From assembly GCA_964035575.1 (NCBI GenBank), contig OZ037926.1, positions 434,001-498,000 on the forward strand: DNA of 64,000 bases. The letters run 5' to 3'. A program made the position numbers and the translations under genes. Below are positions 20,691 through 31,205 of this stretch, piece after piece. Under the pieces are notes generated by a model. It searched no databases, was not told the origin of the DNA, and was given only the letters and a program-made list of their open reading frames with translations. Within the stretch, counting starts at the first letter, position 1, and each line of letters opens with the position of its first letter. Source of the stretch: Rhynchopus sp. YZ270_cl-10 (lineage: Eukaryota; Euglenozoa; Diplonemea; Diplonemida; Diplonemidae).

Positions 20691-21530
20691 TCAGATAGTT
20701 ATAGGTAGTTATGTAGTTGTAAATGCTCCGGCATGTTGGAAAGGACGGATCCTTTCCGCCTCAGGTGGTTTTAGAGGTTAAGTGTTTTCATCATGTGCGA
20801 GGAAGTGACGGAAAAATGTGAACAATAGCAGGTGTAGGGAAATGAACAACAACACGTTGAGAGGCGTCAGATAGTTATAGGTAGTTATGTAGTTGAAAAA
20901 TGCTCCGGCATGTTGGAAAGGACGGATCCTTTCCACCTTTGGAAGTGTAGAGGTTAAGTGTTTTCATCATGTGCGAAGAAGTGACGGACAAATGTGTACA
21001 TAGCAGGTCATTGTTTAAAGAAGTCTGCCTTCCTATAGTGTAGATAACAAGGGTCGTTCAGCGGTTTTTCCCTGGCATTCCTCTCAAACGATGCAGGGCA
21101 TAGAAATTACGTTTGTATGTGAATGCTGATTCCCAGATACAATGTCCTTTTTGGACGCGTGTGGGGAAATCCAAGTTAAGACACTGTCAGATAGTTATAG
21201 GTAGTTATGTAGTTGTAGATGCTCCGGCATGTTGGAAAGGACGGATCCTTTCCCCCTTTGGAAGTGTAGAGGTTAAGTGTTTTCATCATGTGTGGAAGGA
21301 AAAATCAGAATAATGCGAACAGCAACGTCGTGTGAGAACAAACAGAAGTTGAACGCGATAACGCAATACTTGGCGCAGAGCACTGCTTAACTGCTTTCGG
21401 TCAGGCCACACTGTCGGCTGATGTCAGATAGTTATAGGTAGTTATGTAGTTGAAATGCTCCGGCATGTTGGAAAGGACGGATCCTTTCCGCCTCAGGTGG
21501 TTTTAGAGGTTAAGTGTTTTCATCATAAGG
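20691..21530. repeat. Four spaced copies of a 110-130-bp repeat
   Basis: Units start at 20691, 20867, 21187 and 21424, each with TCAGATAGTTATAGGTAGTT, the palindrome GGAAAGGACGGATCCTTTCC and AGAGGTTAAGTGTTTTCATC. Spacers between units are unrelated and differ in length (about 50-200 bp), so this is not a simple satellite. Confidence 0.85.
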
Positions 21531-21935
21531 CACAAAGGACAACGGACACATCGTCGTTGCACTACAACTGGGTAGATAGCGCAGAACGGTCCACACCCCC
21601 ACACACCATCCCAAGGTCAAAATATATCCCTCCTTTGTTTTGCAGTGTTTCTTCACACTTTTTTTCGGCATCTTCGCCCTCTCTGCTTTTCCCCCTTTTT
21701 TTGTACTCTGTTTTTTTTCTCCAGCCCCCCCTTGAGGCTGCTTGACCGCGTTCTTGTTTTGATAGCGAACACTAATATGATCTCCGTCACACCTTTCACC
21801 CACCTACCCCCCCCTCCACCCCACTCCACACCACACCTAGTATGAGCAATGACAAAGGGGGCATGACTAGTTACATGACAAGACAAAATACCCCCCTTGT
21901 CAGTTTGAGATGCAATGCAGCTGCACCTCGAATGT

Positions 21936-21981
21936 CTGGACGTACAAAGCCCTCTCTCTCTCCTCCTCATGGCAGTGCACC
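21936..21981 (+). repeat. Diverged TACAAAG-class hairpin
   Basis: GACGTACAAAGCCCTCTCTC ... CATGGCAGTGCACCTCC; the loop is expanded by CTC/CTCC units. It lies just downstream of the importin stop. Confidence 0.4.
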
Positions 21982-22009
21982 TCCGGGTAAAACCAGAAAC
22001 ACTCTTGGC

Positions 22010-25000
22010 TCAAAAGCGCAGTGGCGTGCGGTTGTGCGCCCCTACACTGTTGACGATTTGCGCGAAGCGTTCGTCGCCTGCAGCGGTCTTCAACTCGCCC
22101 ATTGTGCTGTCAAGCCTGTTTTTTGGGGGTATTTGTTTTTGGTGGTATTGTGGGGGGCGGGGTTGTGGGAAAAGGTGTCAACATACATTACACGCATTTG
22201 CACAGAGAAGAGGGGGTCTGCTTGCATGAGAAGGGTTTGGCGCTGCTGCGATATGTCGGACACAGGTTCCCCACTATAAGGCGACCTGCGGTAGTGGTGT
22301 ATGGCAGGCAGGGAAATGAATTTAGATTCATATACTTTCAGGTTCACAGAATTGAAAGTATTTGAGAGGGTCAACACATGAAAGCATGCACCCTTTCTTA
22401 AAATGAAGAAACGGTTTATACGACTTATGGCTGCGCCCAAAAGGCAAACAAACGGTAGTAGCGCTATCCACGAAACGCGAGATAGACCTTTAATATGAGT
22501 TGTAACCATGCATCTATCTCTCCTCCATACGTGGTTTGCATAGAAAAATGCTAAAGTTAGGGTTTAAATCATACCGCAAAATAAACTGAGGGCGTCTGTC
22601 GAGTAGACAGAGCTGCAGGGAATCCCCATCGGACCGCTGCATCTCCTCATCTTGCACGGCGGCAACGACAATCTGCATGACCCCATCGATGCTGGCCACA
22701 ACCTCTTCGTATTTGAGGAGCTGGAGAGCACACATGGCAAAGAGTTTGCGTTGGTCGGAGTTCGATGCGTCGTCACCTAGATCCAGAAGGATGTCCACAA
22801 AGGCGGCACATTGCGCTCCGCTTGCGAAGATGCTTCCTATGTCTGCACCCACCTGCCTGCACACCGTAACGTACCTGCAAAGCAACACCGCAAGTTTTAC
22901 CTTCTCAAATGCAAGCATATCTCCAGGCATCCCCGCACCCTGTGTCAACCCTGCAACACACAGCTTCATCGCCCCATCAACCTCCTTAATGCTCCCCGGG
23001 AATAAAACCATGAAATCGTTGATCGCATCGCAACCGCAACTCAAAGACTCTCCCTTGGAGGTCGCAAGAATGCTCTCTAGTGAACCAAGAATGGGTTTCC
23101 CATATGTTTGGATAAGCTGGGTGCCACCGATGATAAAGTATTGGTGCATGATTTTTACTAAAACATCGTATGTTTCAAACATCTTGGAGGAAAGCGCAAA
23201 AAGAAGCGGCAAAATCGCGGCAAATTTTTCGGAGAGTTGCGAGCAGGTCACTATCAGTTCGAGCCAGCATTTCATTGCATCGTCAACGAATTCGAGGTAA
23301 TGGGGGTTCTGTGTGTTTACTACGTGCTGGATGACATCACAACAGAAATTTCTGAAGTTTTCGTGCGGATACAATGAGGGAACAACGTTAATCAAACACT
23401 GCAGTACCTCCTCCAATACCGCAACACCTTCCTCTTTTTGCCCTGCTGTTTGACAATAATCCCCCAACACCTGAATCAACTTCTCCGCCACCAAAGCTGT
23501 ATTGTCCCCTGGAGTTACAAACGACACAACCAACCCAATCAACGCCAACCCCATCTTCTTCGCTTCAAACAAAGTACATCCCTTAAGAATATCGAACATC
23601 GCATCAAGGAACGCACCAATCCTCGACTGCAGCATTTCAATCTTAAATTCATACGCAACATACTCCTGCAACGCCTTCAACGCCGTTAATTGAATTACCT
23701 TATCATTCCTCCTCTCTCTATTTGGGGTTTGCACAACAGAAGACATTCCATCAATCAAAACTGAATAAACCTCAGGAAGAAACTCCGGAAATTCACACAC
23801 AACGTAAAGCCACTGTCCAAGAAACCACAGAGCCCTTCTGCGGACTATATCATCGGCAACTTTTGAGAGGTGAATGACGCGGAGGATGAGTGCTTTTTGT
23901 TGTGATTCGTCGCATATTTCGGGGAATTTGTTGAAGCAGAGGCCAAGGACATAGAGGGCTGCGTCTACTTGATGGATGTTCGTTGCATCGTGGAGAATGT
24001 AGGTACACAGCGTTTCCTTCATCTTAGGGAGGAAGCTGTCACCGCATTGCTCGCTGAGGAGCGTGAACAGCCCGCTGGAGCGGTCCTTGAGGGTCACCCC
24101 GTCTTCGCCGTCCTCCTCGAAGACGTATTCTTCGGGCTCGCTTTTCCAGGCAGAGAGCTCGTCTTTGGTGATCGGGAGGTATGCTTGGAAGAGTCTCTCT
24201 GCAACCCGCATTGTCAAATCCTCCGTAAAACACTGCTGCATAACGTTCTCCACCGAAGGGTGCGAAAACGATACCGAAAGGATATGCTCCATCCCAGAAA
24301 GAGTGTTGAGAATCACATCTGTGTTCACCTCCTGCGCAAACGGCGTGTCCACCAAAAAGAAGATCTCAAAGCAGCACTGCATATACGGCAGCAGCACCCC
24401 CGCGTCTGCGAAGGCCCCTGGCTGCTTATAGAATAAATAGTAGAGCGCTTTGGTGGCTTTCTTGAGGATTTTGTCCTCCGACGCTCTGTTACCCCCAGCG
24501 GAACGCCTTCTGAGCATATGCTTTATAATCTCCAAGGTGCTCTGTGCGTAGCGTTGCATCAATGCGCTGATATTTTGCGGGTCTCCCTGAAGCTCTTGGA
24601 GGAGGCCGACACCAGATCGCATAACAATCTTCTGACACCAACAATGCAAGAGAACCGTTCCTTCGTCCAACGCAGTGGTGTCGGGTGTTTGAACCAAGGC
24701 GGTGCCTGTCTGCATAAGGTATTCTATGACAGCAGGGCTCACCGTTTTGCACAGTTCTCCCAACGCTTTGCGCTCTGTCACGCAGTGCATAATCTCATAC
24801 ACTACGTCACGAAGGGTAAGAAAATAGCGGAGTTTGCGTTGAAGAGGCTCGCTTTGCATTCCTGCAGAAACTGTCTGAAGCAATTCTGGCCATTCATTGT
24901 CCTTTTGCCTCGCAATTTTCGCAACAATCTGAGAAACCTGCTTCACAAGGTTATGAGAAAGCGATTCGTGTCCAAGAAGGAGCAACGCATCCTGTTTGAT

Positions 25001-25285
25001 TTGCACCTTCTGTTCTGGGGTGAGAATGTGTACTGCGGTGCGTCGTCCATAGCCTCCGGGGGCGCGCCAAAACTGCGCAACGTATTTCGCAGCCATGATG
25101 CACGCAAGCTGTCTCAAATGCGGCTGTTTCGTCGCATCTGCCGCAATAGAGAAGACAGTGGAAAAGAAAATCGGCTCCTTCGCAGCGGCGTCAAGCTCCT
25201 GCTCTGCAGCCTTCTGTTCTGTCATATTATTGGAAGTGCATCCTTCGAAAATGCGCAGCAAAATCGCAACATCATTGCCACTCAT
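22010..25285 (-). CDS. Importin-11 / Kap120-like karyopherin beta
   Basis: Exons 25285-22575 and 22115-22010 join in phase 2 across a 459-nt GTATGA...AACAG intron; product 938 aa, close to animal importin-11 (about 975). It starts MSGNDVAILLRIFEGCTSNN. The N-terminal importin-N region shows EQKAAEQELDAAAKEPIFFS, LRQLACIMAAKYVAQFWR, and the conserved QVSQIVAKIARQKDNEWPEL that is typical of IPO11/IPO9-type karyopherins. The rest is HEAT-repeat helices, including RRALWFLGQWLYVVCEFPEF. It would carry cargo across the nuclear pore under Ran control. The terminal exon (RLDSTMGELKTAAGDERFAQ...) is short and acidic, as is usual at karyopherin tails. If the intron is not spliced, the frame ends instead at 22514. 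Confidence 0.8.
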
Positions 25286-25316
25286 TGTAGAGTGTCCCAA
25301 CCCCCTTTTTTCTCCT

Positions 25317-25810
25317 GTGATATGGTGTTCCAGGGGGTGGATATGGGGAGTTTAGGTGGTTGCGTGAACACAAAGTCGTGCGCGATAAGCTGGTTATGTT
25401 ATGTGAAGTTTATACGGTGGGTTTCGTGCAGTGTTGGAGATGCAGTGTCACCAGGTGCCAATGTAGATGCAATAGTTGGAGATGCAGTATCACCAGGAGA
25501 CAATGTTGGTGCTGCTGTTGGGACAGCTGTTGGAGATGCAGTGTCACCAGGTGTCAATGTCGATGCAACAGTTGGTCACAATAGTAGTCTGGGTGCTCTT
25601 ATGAGGCTTATCTCATATGGTGTTCCAGAAGTGGGGTGGTTATGGGGAGTTTATATGGTGGGCTTCGTGCAACAGTTGGAGATGCCGTATCACCAGGCGA
25701 CAATGTTGGTGCAAGAGTTGTTCAGTAGTCTGGGTGCTCTAATGCTGAGGCTTATCCCATATGGTGTTCCAGAAGTGGGGTGGATATAGGGAGTTTATAT
25801 GATGGGCTTC
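25317..25810. repeat. Compound minisatellite
   Basis: Units of about 42-48 bp with GTTGGAGATGCAGTGTCACC AGG and CAATGT.GATGC.A repeat at 25434-25575 and again near 25675. A larger unit with ATGGTGTTCCAG.AGTGGGGTGG then GGGAGTTTATATGGTGGG recurs at about 25321, 25617 and 25760. It begins at the 5' edge of the importin gene. The + strand reads as VGDAVSPG-type repeats, but that frame overlaps the importin gene and has no supported start. Confidence 0.75.
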
Positions 25811-26364
25811 GTGAACACCAATATGGGTGTGAGAATAGAAAAAAACCACCAAAATGGGTGTGAGAAAAATAAAACAGCAACCATTTTTTTTTTTCTATGA
25901 GGGAGTTGGACGGGTGAGGTGTTGAAGGGAGTTTTGTTTTGTTTTTTTTTTTGTCGGGGCTCGTTTTTTTAAAGTATTTTTTTTTTGTTGCGAGGCAGGG
26001 AAGGGGAAGAGAAGGAAACAAAAAAAAATAGAGAGGAAGTTGCGAGGGGGTTGGGAGGACAAGAAGAGAAGGGGAAAGGAGGTTGAGCAGGTTTGCTGTG
26101 TGTGTGTTTGAAAATAATTGTTCGCTCCCTATCCCGTAGTGTGGAGGGAGTTCTTTTTTTTATTTTATTTTAAATCTCTCAGAATGGATGTGGAATGTAG
26201 CCTTATTTTTTCTCTTTTTCTCTTTTTTGTCAGTACTGTCGATACCGCACCTAGGTGTGTGGGATAAGGGTATGCACCCTCTTTCCTCCCAACCTGGGTT
26301 AAAAAAAAAAAGTCAACAACGACTGAAAAGACAAAAAATGAAAAGAAAAGAGAAATTCTTTGGT

Positions 26365-26394
26365 AAGATGACCCTAAGCCTCACTTAGTCACCC
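26365..26394 (+). repeat. Small hairpin, CTAAG class
   Basis: AAGATGACCCTAAGCCTCAC then TTAGTCACCC. Inner stem CTAAG/CTTAG, loop shortened to CCTCA. Confidence 0.6.
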
Positions 26395-26528
26395 AGAAAA
26401 GAAAAATAAATCAGATTTGTGGTGCAAAAAAAAAAATGCCTCGAGGTATACCGGTATGGTTCCCTGTGGGTTGTCAAGCCCTCTTAGAAGAGTGCGTGGG
26501 GGGGGGGGAAGAAAAAAGTGAAGTTGAT

Positions 26529-26557
26529 AGTGCAAACGCCTCTGGGACGCAGGCACT
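26529..26557 (+). repeat. Small hairpin, AACGCCTCT class (type copy)
   Basis: AGTGCAAACGCCTCTGGGAC then GCAGGCACT. Outer stem AGTGC/GCACT is perfect. Confidence 0.65.
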
Positions 26558-26598
26558 GACGCTCCGCGGGGTTATCTGAAAAAAAAAAGAAAGTTTTA

Positions 26599-26631
26599 AA
26601 GATGAACCTAAGTCCTCTCGTGCTTAGTCTG
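26599..26631 (+). repeat. Small hairpin, CTAAG class
   Basis: AAGATGAACCTAAGTCCTCT then CGTGCTTAGTCTGA; inner stem CTAAG/CTTAG, loop TCCTCTCGTG. Confidence 0.65.
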
Positions 26632-26977
26632 ATTAGATTATTCTTTGGTTTATTCATCAGTCGTTTGATTTTTTTGTTGTGTGTGTTATTTCTACTCGTG
26701 GGTGGCAATCTGTTTTAAGTAAGGCTTGGGGGGAAACACTCGTGCGAAGTCACCTAGAAACTAAAAAGGAATAGTTACTACAGGTACACCTAAGTCAGCC
26801 AATCCGGATGAAAGCACAAACAAAAAAAAAGTGGCAATTACCTCCGAAAATCTTTATTATAGAGTCCCCACATACGCGCACACTATACTAAAAGGAAAAG
26901 AAGTATCCATCATCGATCCAAACACACACCTTTCAGTACAAAAAGGGCGTGAAGGTGTTATTATTTTTTTTTTTTTT

Positions 26978-27032
26978 GAAAAATTGTTGGAATAGTGTAG
27001 TTGCCACATGTGCAAGCTCCACTGTCCCTAAA
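26978..27032 (+). repeat. AGTGTAGTTGCC repeat
   Basis: AAAATTGTTGGAATAGTGTA then GTTGCCACATGTGCAAGCTC CACT; shorter than the 29839 copy. Confidence 0.6.
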
Positions 27033-27073
27033 GTTTTTTTGTCAAGGTAGAAAAGAAGCTACCTTCCTTTTTT

Positions 27074-27139
27074 GGTGCTCCGGGAGGGGTCGATATTGAC
27101 AGGTCGCCGACAGGTCGTTGACCGACTTCCGAAAGCACC
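27074..27139. repeat. 66-bp repeat with GGTGCTC/AGCACC ends
   Basis: Second copy of the element at 9872-9926, with a tandem duplication inside (AGGTCGCCGAC, AGGTCGTTGAC). Ends are weak inverted repeats. Confidence 0.6.
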
Positions 27140-27612
27140 ATTTTTGCATTTTTTTTCTATTTCTCAAAAGGGGGGACAGAACCATTTGACAGGAAGGGAT
27201 AAGGTGAAATTGTACCCCACCCAAAAAAAAAAAAAAATTCTCTTGTTTTACAATAATGTCTCTCTAAAATTTCTATGTATTTTTTTTGTGTGTGTGTGAA
27301 AAGTAAAAAAAAAAGTCTCTTTTGATAATAAATGATTTACCTTTCTTAGGTGTGGACAGGATTGCTCCACTATTGCCTTTCTTTTCATTTCTTATCATTT
27401 TTGTTTTGCTTTTTTTTTTGAGAAAAAAAAAACCTACACCATCTTCTGTGTCTCAACAAGCCCGCAAAAAAACACATAACCCCGCGAACGGATCGGGGTT
27501 TTACAGTTTTTTTTTTCTCTCACGAATCACAGAGTGATGTACAATTACTTTCTCTGCGCATTTAGTACCCCCTCTCTCCACCCCCCTTTTTCTCTCTCAA
27601 AAAAAGAAGTTG

Positions 27613-27643
27613 AAAGACAAATATGCCATATGCATGCACATTT
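27613..27643 (+). repeat. Diverged hairpin, AAGATG/CATCTT class
   Basis: AAAGACAAATATGCCATATG then CATGCACATTT; inner ATATGC/GCAT pairing, outer stem weak. Confidence 0.4.
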
Positions 27644-28025
27644 AAAAAAACGAATGGGGTAACCCAGGCATTGTATTGTTTCGAAACGGAATTATCAGAC
27701 AGATGCAGTAAATAGACAGGCACACGGCAGTGAAGGAGATGACTTGACTTTTTGTGGTTTCGCCTTTGCAAAGCCAACATTAAAAACCCAACAAATCAAG
27801 TCATTCACTTCAGTGTCGTGCAGACAGGCACCATTACCCCCCCTTCCGTGGAGAGGGGGGGAAATGAAGACGGACAAAAAAAAAAAAAAAAAAAAAAAAA
27901 ACAAAAGAGTCTCACTCCTGAAAAGGGGAAGTCAGATGCAGAACAAAAGACAATATGAAAAGGAAAAATATGAAGTTTTGTTTGTTTTTTTTTGCAACGG
28001 ATAAGCAAGCACAAATACCCCCCTG

Positions 28026-29806
28026 CAGGGCTTCCCACAGGGGGGACCAGGGGGGACCACTGGTCCCCCTGGGGGAAAAAAAAAAAAATAAGGGGGGACC
28101 AGGGGGGACCAGCCTGCCGTTGAGTGTTCCGAAGCTGCCTATTAGGAATTTTCCACATTTTTTAAATTTTTTCCTACCCTCCCGTCCCCGCGCATCCAAA
28201 TACAGGCAACTAACAGGGGGAAAGGATGGCACCAAAAAAGTCCTCTGGACCAAGACAGCTTTCCATAATGGAATTTGCAAAGCGACCGGCGGAGTCCCAA
28301 GTTATCTGCTCAGGAAGAGGCAGAATATAACGGTTGCAAAGAACCACGAGTATGCCTCATGAACAAAGTGACCCCGTCACAGCCAGAACGCGACTCAATT
28401 GGTCAAACGCCGAAGGAAAAGGAAGCATGCAACATGGCGAAAGGAAAAAAGTAGCGTACCGTGCGCCTGCGGCGCAAGATTGCAAGCCACGCATGACATA
28501 GTTTGGCTGTAAAATAGTGCAATTTTAAGCACAATATTTTGAAATGTTGCGTACCGTGGCTTCGCCAAAAACTTTCGTTCAGCAAAATATGGAAGTAACA
28601 TTTACGGGAACTGACGATAATGACCAACGACAGTGCCATTTGATCGGTGCGCAACATTTTTTTTTTAAAATGTTGCGTACCGTGGCTTCGCCAGGAACCT
28701 TTGCCATGACTGTCGTTTCTTTTTGTAGATGTCTATACTAGGAAACGTCTGCACGCTACCGACCTGACATGATTTTTTTGCTTATCCCGCAAAGGTGGGG
28801 AACGTGAGATGATATGCAATATGCGAGTGAATGCAGCAGTTTTAACGGTTTACCGGGACATTTTCGCCGGAGGCGAAAAAATGATTTTTGACCACTTAAA
28901 GTGCGTAGAGGCGCGTAACGTAACGTAACGTAGCGTCAGCGTTAGTGCTACACACCACACACAACAAGGCCAGGGTTTCCGCCAAGGGGGACCGGGGGGG
29001 ACCATGGTCCCCCCCAATATTTTTCCCAGAAAAATCCGGATTTTTACAGGGGTTTGGGGGGTACCATGGTCCCCCCTAAGAAAAATGGGTTTTGGAGGTT
29101 GTAGATGACCCCCCGTGGTCATGTGACCCCACCGTGCAGAGCATTTGACTCGCTGTGTCAAAAGGAGTGGAAGAAAAGGGGATGGCGAACTCTAAAAAAA
29201 TAAAAAAGTAGCGTACCGTGCGCCTGCGGCGCTGTGTTGCTGGCTCTTTGATGTTGATATTATTGATACCATTGATACTTCCGAGCATTGCCCCTTTTAA
29301 AAGGAGGCTTCGGCAAGCGACGAGTACATACACTTTCATTACATGTTCCAACTGCAGCACTGCAATCACTGTGTGGCGCCATACAAGGAAAAAAGCAAAT
29401 ACCATCACCCTCCACTCTCACAAGACCCCTTACCTACCTCTACCAGACAACGCAGCTGTGAAGCTTAGCACGGCTATCTAACCTGGTGCTAAAAAGCCTG
29501 GCGCAAAAAAGTTGTGCCAAAGCTGGCAGAGCAGACTTGTCTTTGCTGTCAAGAAGGAGACTCCCACGGTTGTCACACCCTTCGCCTCTCCACTCTGTGG
29601 CCTGCAGGGAGGCGCGCGCGAAGCGCGCGACGACCGCTATTGCGGGGAGAAAAAAAATTTTGGGGGGTCTTTTTGATGGTCCCCCCCAATTTCTGAAACC
29701 CCAAATCCTGGCGGAAACCCTGAAGGCGCGAAAAAAAAATTTTTTTCACCTTTTTTTGGCTGGTCCCCCTGGGAGGCCAAACCCCCAGATCCTGCGGGAA
29801 GCCCTG
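28026..29806. mobile_element. Outer 1.78-kb TIR element, host of a nested element
   Basis: Left end CAGGGCTTCCCACAGG, right end CCTGCGGGAAGCCCTG: 15 of 16 bases pair. Subterminal GGGGGACCAG repeats occur at both ends. No clean target duplication (CCCCT can be matched only with a 1-base offset). It encloses 28971-29722. A 27-bp direct repeat with TTGCGTACCGTGGCTTCGCC occurs at 28541 and 28667. No transposase is seen. Confidence 0.5.
28971..29722. mobile_element. 752-bp CAGGG-ended TIR element, nested
   Basis: CAGGGTTTCCGCCA at the left and TGGCGGAAACCCTG at the right, a perfect 14-bp pair, with 5-bp repeats AAGGC on both sides (28966-28970, 29723-29727). It is related to 15946-16931 in opposite orientation. 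Subterminal GGTCCCCCC blocks differ from that copy, where they read GGTGTACC. No transposase. Confidence 0.8.
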
Positions 29807-29838
29807 CCCCTCCCCAAAAAAAAAATCTTTTTTTTTTT

Positions 29839-29908
29839 GATAAATTGTTGGAGTAGTGTAGTTGCCTCGGTTGTGTTGCCACAGTTTTTGTGCAAATCTC
29901 CACTTTTT
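29839..29908 (+). repeat. AGTGTAGTTGCC repeat
   Basis: AAATTGTTGGAGTAGTGTAG then TTGCC...GCCACAGTTTTTGTGC AAATCTCCACTT. Almost the complement of 6481-6548. Confidence 0.65.
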
Positions 29909-30640
29909 TTACGGACCCCATTTTAGAAATAGCCCGTTTTTTGTTGAAATTAAAAAGTTGGAAGAAAAAAATCATGGCTGTCGCAACAACTCATCGCTCT
30001 ACACTACATCTACCGTCTGATTGTTTTCACTTTCACAGTCTACGTTCGCTCGTCAGTCAACGAAATAGGGAATAGTGGAACACAAGGCCATGATGATCTC
30101 ATGTTATACAAGCCAGACTCGGTGTGGGGTGTTTTCGTTGTTGTTTATCTGCCACGGAAGTATTCGTACACCTAAGATCGGCTTCTGAACTCCAGTAATT
30201 ATGCAAGCAATTTTTTTTTTTGAAAAAAATTGACGTCGCGCAGACACCACTCGTGAACTCCACGCAAAAATAAAACAAAAAATAAAAACTCTGAACAACC
30301 GTGCAAGGGGAGTAGAGGGGAAAGAGGAAAGGGGGGAAAAAAACCCCCCCAAAATAATAACAAAAAATTGGTGCAAAACGGGGAGGCGGGGTTTCACAAC
30401 TTTTCACAACTTTTTTTTTTCACACCCACAGGAGAGTTGTGAAACGTTGTGAATAGGATTGAAAATTTTTTGTGAAACCCTGCTCCCCCCGTATAACACC
30501 AAAAAATGCAGTCTTTCATGCAACATTAATAGTACACCACTGACATTCGGGCATCTCAAGGGTGCACATGAGAAGTTGTGGGGTAGATAACAGAAAATGA
30601 GTTGGAAAAAAAAAAAATGAAAAAGTTTTTTTTTTAAATA

Positions 30641-30669
30641 ATGATCCTAAGCCTCTCGTGCTTAGTCAT
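30641..30669 (+). repeat. Small hairpin, CTAAG class (clear copy)
   Basis: ATGATCCTAAGCCTCTCGTG then CTTAGTCAT: outer ATGA/TCAT, inner CTAAGC/GCTTAG, loop CTCTCGT. Confidence 0.75.
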
Positions 30670-30804
30670 CTTGAAATGATGAAGATGCTTTGCTCTGCAC
30701 AGACATCACTTTAAAAAAAAGAGGGGAAAAAAAAGGGCAACAAGCAATAGTGATTTCATAACAATGCCAGATAAAAAAAAGAGAAAAAAAAAAACAAAAT
30801 TGCT

Positions 30805-30836
30805 AAGATGAACCATAATCCTGCGCATGTCACCTT
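30805..30836 (+). repeat. Diverged small hairpin, CTAAG class
   Basis: AAGATGAACCATAATCCTGC then GCATGTCACCTT; ends kept, inner stem now AT.../...AT with GCGC loop. Confidence 0.45.
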
Positions 30837-31017
30837 GTAAAGTTCCCCACCCCCCCACCCCACCCCACCCTGTCCCCCCCCCCCCCCCCCCCTATTATCT
30901 ATCTAAAAAAAAATAAAACAAAAATGCTTCGCACAATTAACAAACCCCCTTCCCTCCTCTCTTTTTTTTGTTGTATAGACAATCACCCACCGAGGTGGGA
31001 GTATTTTTTTTTTTAAT

Positions 31018-31089
31018 TTTTTGATAAATTGTTGGAGTAGTGTAGTTGCCTTTGGTTTGTGTTGACACAGTTTGTGCAAATCTCCACTA
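31018..31089 (+). repeat. AGTGTAGTTGCC repeat
   Basis: Same layout as 29839: TTGTTGGAGTAGTGTAGTTG ... GTTTGTGCAAATCTCCACTA. It lies just downstream of the kinesin stop. Confidence 0.65.
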
Positions 31090-31205
31090 TTCTTTTTTGT
31101 GATTTTTCTTTTCTTTGTATCATCAATTCGACCCCCGAAGGGCATTTTTTTTTTGCATTTTTTTTGATTTTCTTTTAAAAATCTTGAAATAAATCATGGC
31201 AACAT

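Larger units (their letters stand above)
20489..22009. other. Intergenic region with four dispersed copies of a 110-130-bp repeat
   Basis: Lies between the importin gene (3' side) and the PPP1R21-like gene. It contains the four units below and a TACAAAG-like hairpin at 21936-21981. No protein gene. Confidence 0.6.
25286..31205. other. 5.9-kb intergenic repeat region
   Basis: No gene seen. It holds a minisatellite (25317-25810), hairpin repeats (26365-26631, 27613-27643, 30641-30836), AGTGTAG repeats (26978, 29839, 31018), a 66-bp repeat (27074), nested TIR elements (28026-29806), a 20-base C tract near 30873-30892, and A/T runs. Confidence 0.6.

Noticed and set aside
20691-21530. CRISPR-like array
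   Set aside because: The units are 110-130 bp, spacers are unequal, and the genome is eukaryotic.
24518-25789. 423-codon + frame with VGDAVSPG repeats
   Set aside because: Two thirds is antisense to the importin gene and the rest is a minisatellite. No independent support.
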